From Rhodobacteraceae bacterium CG17_big_fil_post_rev_8_21_14_2_50_63_15 (lineage in GTDB: Bacteria > Pseudomonadota > Alphaproteobacteria > Rhodobacterales > Rhodobacteraceae): a stretch of DNA of 38,628 nt. The stretch covers positions 1 through 38,628 of the forward strand of contig PFEY01000052.1 of NCBI GenBank assembly GCA_002783205.1, given 5' to 3'. The notes under the pieces are model-generated. The model saw only the letters and a program-made list of their open reading frames with translations. It was not told where the DNA came from and searched no databases. The translations under genes and the position numbers were made by a program. This document shows, in pieces, positions 35,938-38,628 of this stretch (its first letter is position 1; each line of letters opens with the position of its first letter).

Positions 35938-37745
35938 CAGAAGGCTTGTCCTATGCCGATGTAGAATTCGACATCCGATCCGGCATTGCTACCGAGTGGT
36001 GTGGCGATGTCCACCCGGATCGGTCCGACGGGGGTAAAGTAGCGCGCGCCCAGACCGATGCCGCTATGCCAGTCGCCGCTGCCGCTGCCCAGCGCGTCCT
36101 CGCCGACAAAGCCGGTATCGACAAAGCCCACCCCCTGAATCTTGTCGGTGATTCCGGCGCGCAATTCGCCGGAAAAGCCCATGAAGGAGCGCCCGCCGAC
36201 GGTGACGCCGGGGGCGAGATCGACGCCGAGCGATTCAAAGCTCTGGCCGCGCACCGTGCCGGCCCCGCCGGAGTAAAAGAGCATGTTGGCGGGAATTTCG
36301 TCGATCGCGGCGCCGGCGATGGATCCGAACTGCGCGCGTCCGGCCAGCACAAAGCGGTTTTCCGCGCCAAGCCCGTGATAACCGCGCAGATCGCTGTAAA
36401 GGCGCATCCCGCTGCCGTCACCCTGATCGAGCCCGAGGAAAGGGATCAGGCTGAGATCGGCGTAAAACCCCTTATGGGCGTCGAGCGGATCGTCGCGCCG
36501 GTCCCATATGGCGTGCAGCGGAAAGAGAAGGTGCTTGAGCTTGCGGGCGCCCAGATCGTCGTCGATGTCGGAGAAGCGATAGGTGATCCCGGCCTCGCCT
36601 GTCAGGTCGTCCGAGAAGATATGGCTGAGACCGCCGCCGAGGTCGATCTTGCGCTCGCGGCTGTCGGGTTCGTCATTGTCCTCGATCCGGGCGAGCAGGA
36701 AAAGGCCGGTATCGGGGGTGAAGGTGGCGGGTCGGTCAAAGCGCAGCCCGAGGCGGAAATCCTCGCCGCCCGAATCGCCGCCGATGCCGCCGGCGAGCAG
36801 GTCGATGCGCAGCCGTTCGGCGCCGCCGAAGAGATTGCGGTGCAGCCAGAAGGCGGAAAAGGTCAGGCCCTCGGCGGATTCAAGCTCGAGGCCCGCCCCG
36901 ACACGGCGGCGCTTGGCATCGCTGACGCGGGTGGTGATGTCGAGCGTGCCGTCGGGATTGGGTGTCTCGGCCTCGGTCATCACGACCGAGCGGAAGGCAC
37001 CGGTGCGCCGCAGGCGGTTGGCGGCGTCGTCAAGATCATCGGGCGAAAAGGTCTTGCCCGTGGGCAGCCCGGCGATGGCGCGGATGCGGTCGGGGCGCAC
37101 CTGGCTGGGCTGGCCGTCCGCGTCAATCAGCAGCGCGCCAAAGCGCAGGCGGGGGCCGGGGGCAAGGCGGATATCGGCGTCGAGCGTCTGGCGCGCGTGA
37201 TCGGCGACGATCATCTGATCTGCGACCAGCGCCTTGGCATGGCCGCTGGCGCGCCATGCGGCGATGCCGGAGCGGGTGGCCTCGCCGACCAGTGTGCCTT
37301 TGGCCCGTTTACCGGGGGCGAAGTCCCTGGGCAGGTCTGTGCCGGGGGGCAGGGGGGCGACGCGGGCAGTGGCAAAGACGAAGGGCGCGCGGCGTTCGAC
37401 GGTGATGTCGATGCGCTCGATCCGGTCGGGGGCGCGCAGCGGCGGGATGCTGGCGGCCTCTTTTCCGTCAACCTGGATGCGGATGACACCGCCATAAAAT
37501 CCCTCGGCATAGAGCACGCCGATCAGACGGCCATAATCGGCCTGGGCTGCGGCCAGCAGATCCTGCGCGGTTGTGCCATCCTGTCCGACGCTGGTGGCGG
37601 TCAGCGAGGCGCCACGCAGCCTATCGGTAAAGCCCTCGGGCGAGTGTGGCGCGGTGAACGTTACCTCTGTCGCGGTGGCCGACCCGGCACAGAGGGCGCC
37701 AAGAAATCCGGCAAGGCGGAACGCTTTGTAAACTGATTCTGCCAC
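35937..37745 (-). CDS. tamA: TamA-like outer membrane protein (BamA/Omp85 family)
   Basis: An outer-membrane partner of TamB. After a signal region (VYKAFRLAGFLGALCAGSATATE) come POTRA-like domains (about 30-270, including LRFGALLIDADGQPSQVRPDRI) and a 16-strand Omp85 barrel containing the loop-6 motif VRGQSFESLGVD at the VRGF position and ending YIGIGQAF with a terminal Phe. I chose GTG 37745 (602 residues; GGAG 10 bases upstream) because it starts right at the signal peptide. An ATG at 37826 would overlap the RND stop (ATGA) and add 27 residues before the signal. VRGQ replaces the canonical VRGF. Confidence 0.88.
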   Translation of the reverse strand: MAESVYKAFRLAGFLGALCAGSATATEVTFTAPHSPEGFTDRLRGASLTATSVGQDGTTAQDLLAAAQADYGRLIGVLYAEGFYGGVIRIQVDGKEAASIPPLRAPDRIERIDITVERRAPFVFATARVAPLPPGTDLPRDFAPGKRAKGTLVGEATRSGIAAWRASGHAKALVADQMIVADHARQTLDADIRLAPGPRLRFGALLIDADGQPSQVRPDRIRAIAGLPTGKTFSPDDLDDAANRLRRTGAFRSVVMTEAETPNPDGTLDITTRVSDAKRRRVGAGLELESAEGLTFSAFWLHRNLFGGAERLRIDLLAGGIGGDSGGEDFRLGLRFDRPATFTPDTGLFLLARIEDNDEPDSRERKIDLGGGLSHIFSDDLTGEAGITYRFSDIDDDLGARKLKHLLFPLHAIWDRRDDPLDAHKGFYADLSLIPFLGLDQGDGSGMRLYSDLRGYHGLGAENRFVLAGRAQFGSIAGAAIDEIPANMLFYSGGAGTVRGQSFESLGVDLAPGVTVGGRSFMGFSGELRAGITDKIQGVGFVDTGFVGEDALGSGSGDWHSGIGLGARYFTPVGPIRVDIATPLGSNAGSDVEFYIGIGQAF

Positions 37746-37822
37746 GGTTGGACTACTCCGATCCCTCGTTGCCTGTATCGCATTGGCGGGCGTGAAATGC
37801 CACCCGCCCGCAGGCAGTAATC

Positions 37823-38628
37823 TCATTCTGCCGGTTGTCGATTTGCCTTGAGTTCCGCCTCTAGCGCCCGTTCCATTGCCCCGCGCGGGCGCGTGACGCG
37901 CGCCATGAGGTCGTAGAGGACGGGCGTCACCACGAGCATCAAGAGAGTCGCCATGCCCAGCCCGGCGATGATCACCGTGCCGACCGCGATCCGGCTCTCG
38001 GCCCCGGCGCCGGAGGCCAGCACCAGCGGCAGCGCGCCGAGAATGGTGGAGATAGCGGTCATCAGGATCGGGCGCAGGCGCAGCACCGAGGCCTCGATCA
38101 CCGCCTCGCGCACCGATTGGCCCTCGTCGCGCAGCTGGTTGGCAAACTCGACGATCAGGATGCCGTTCTTGGAAATAAGCCCGATCAGCAGGATGATCCC
38201 GATCTGACTGTAGACATTGAGCGAAAGCCCGCCGAGCGCCATCGCATAGATCGCCCCGGCGATGCCGATGGGCACGGTCAGCATGATCACGACCGGATGC
38301 ACGAAGCTCTCGAATTGTGCGGCGAGCACCAGATAGACGATGACGAGCGCGAGCAGGAACACGAGACCGGCGCCGCCGGAGGTGTCCTTGAAGGTGCGCG
38401 ATTGGCCGTCATAACCGAGCGCGGCCTCGGGCGGCAGGATTTCGGCGGCCAGCGTCTCGATGCGGGTCAGGACGTTGCCCAGTTCGGCGTCGGGCGCGAG
38501 CGCGCCGGAGAGCGTGATCGAGGGCAACCGGTTGAAGCGTTGCAGAGAGGGGGCGGCGGCGTTCTCGCGCAGCATGACGAGCGCGCCGAGTGGCACCAGC
38601 GTCTCGCCATCGCCGGCGCGCAGGAAGA
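37823..38628 (-). CDS. RND efflux pump permease (AcrB/HAE1 type), C-terminal part
   Basis: An open frame enters from the right edge and ends at 37823, giving about 268 C-terminal residues. It shows the periplasmic-to-membrane transition (EAALGYDGQSRTFKDTSGG), the transmembrane run with FLLALVIVYLVLAAQFESFVHPVVIMLTVP, and the RND signature GLISKNGILIVEFANQLRDEG, followed by LRLRPILMTAISTILGALPLVLASGAGAESR. This is the resistance-nodulation-division family, proton-driven drug or metabolite export. A partner membrane-fusion protein would lie upstream, outside the window. tamA follows on the same strand. Confidence 0.92.
   Translation of the reverse strand, partial: FLRAGDGETLVPLGALVMLRENAAAPSLQRFNRLPSITLSGALAPDAELGNVLTRIETLAAEILPPEAALGYDGQSRTFKDTSGGAGLVFLLALVIVYLVLAAQFESFVHPVVIMLTVPIGIAGAIYAMALGGLSLNVYSQIGIILLIGLISKNGILIVEFANQLRDEGQSVREAVIEASVLRLRPILMTAISTILGALPLVLASGAGAESRIAVGTVIIAGLGMATLLMLVVTPVLYDLMARVTRPRGAMERALEAELKANRQPAE

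Noticed and set aside
33259..37736. Long plus-strand open frames (596 and 676 codons) opposite tamA and tamB
   Set aside because: They mirror the codon bias of the recognised tamA and tamB genes and carry no signal peptide or known motif.

Overview
The window is about 38.6 kb of high-G+C DNA. Gene content and order suggest an alphaproteobacterium of the Rhodobacteraceae (Roseobacter group). The main clues are an MttB-type methyltransferase homologue, the cysS-cimA pair, an argD-argF pair, aroK-aroB divergent from a small membrane protein / lineage-type secreted protein / xerD string, and tamA-tamB next to an RND pump. This assignment comes from family and synteny recognition, not from a search. 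I see no rRNA, tRNA, IS element, prophage or CRISPR array.

Layout. 1-1090: the 5' part of an mttB-like gene on the minus strand, preceded by a 29-codon ORF with a strong ribosome binding site and an 18-bp dyad. 1172-5226: cysS (its 3' third is AT-rich), then cimA and an overlapping squalene/phytoene-synthase-like gene. 5233-7464: a TetR gene interrupted by an in-frame amber stop, divergent from an MFS transporter, with a TetR-like operator between them. 7635-11382: argD, argF, a possible 41-residue ORF, and gnd. 11470-15034: a DsbA-like oxidoreductase and a BepA-like M48 protease (minus), a class I aminotransferase (plus), and a 41-residue membrane peptide. 15164-18604: bamA, skp and fabZ. 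18701-20434: a DUF2059 secreted protein, divergent from an ABC ATPase with no visible permease. 20450-24505 (minus): a small membrane protein, a 510-residue secreted protein, xerD and a CNNM/CorC protein; the first three overlap. 24591-26293: aroK-aroB. 26344-29925: tyrS (minus), anmK and a Cys/Met-type PLP enzyme (plus). 30142-32099 (minus): an FMN-binding glutamate-synthase-like oxidoreductase overlapping a TfoX C-terminal-domain protein. 32197-38628 (minus): an RND pump (partial), tamA and tamB.

How the genes fit together. Much of the window concerns the cell envelope. BamA, Skp, a BepA-like protease, a DsbA-like thiol oxidoreductase, and TamA/TamB all act on outer-membrane protein folding or insertion. 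FabZ feeds fatty-acid synthesis and AnmK recycles cell-wall sugar. A second theme is amino-acid supply: CimA for isoleucine, ArgD/ArgF for arginine, AroK/AroB for aromatic amino acids, and CysS/TyrS for tRNA charging.

I did not find a convincing dedicated novel system such as a defence island or a secretion system. The best leads are small or regulatory: the leader ORF and dyad ahead of mttB, the broken TetR with its intact operator, the mosaic cysS, the 17-bp palindrome ahead of the lone ABC ATPase, and the coupled small membrane protein / 510-residue protein / XerD unit. Several gene starts here are GTG or TTG and were chosen from ribosome binding sites and overlaps.
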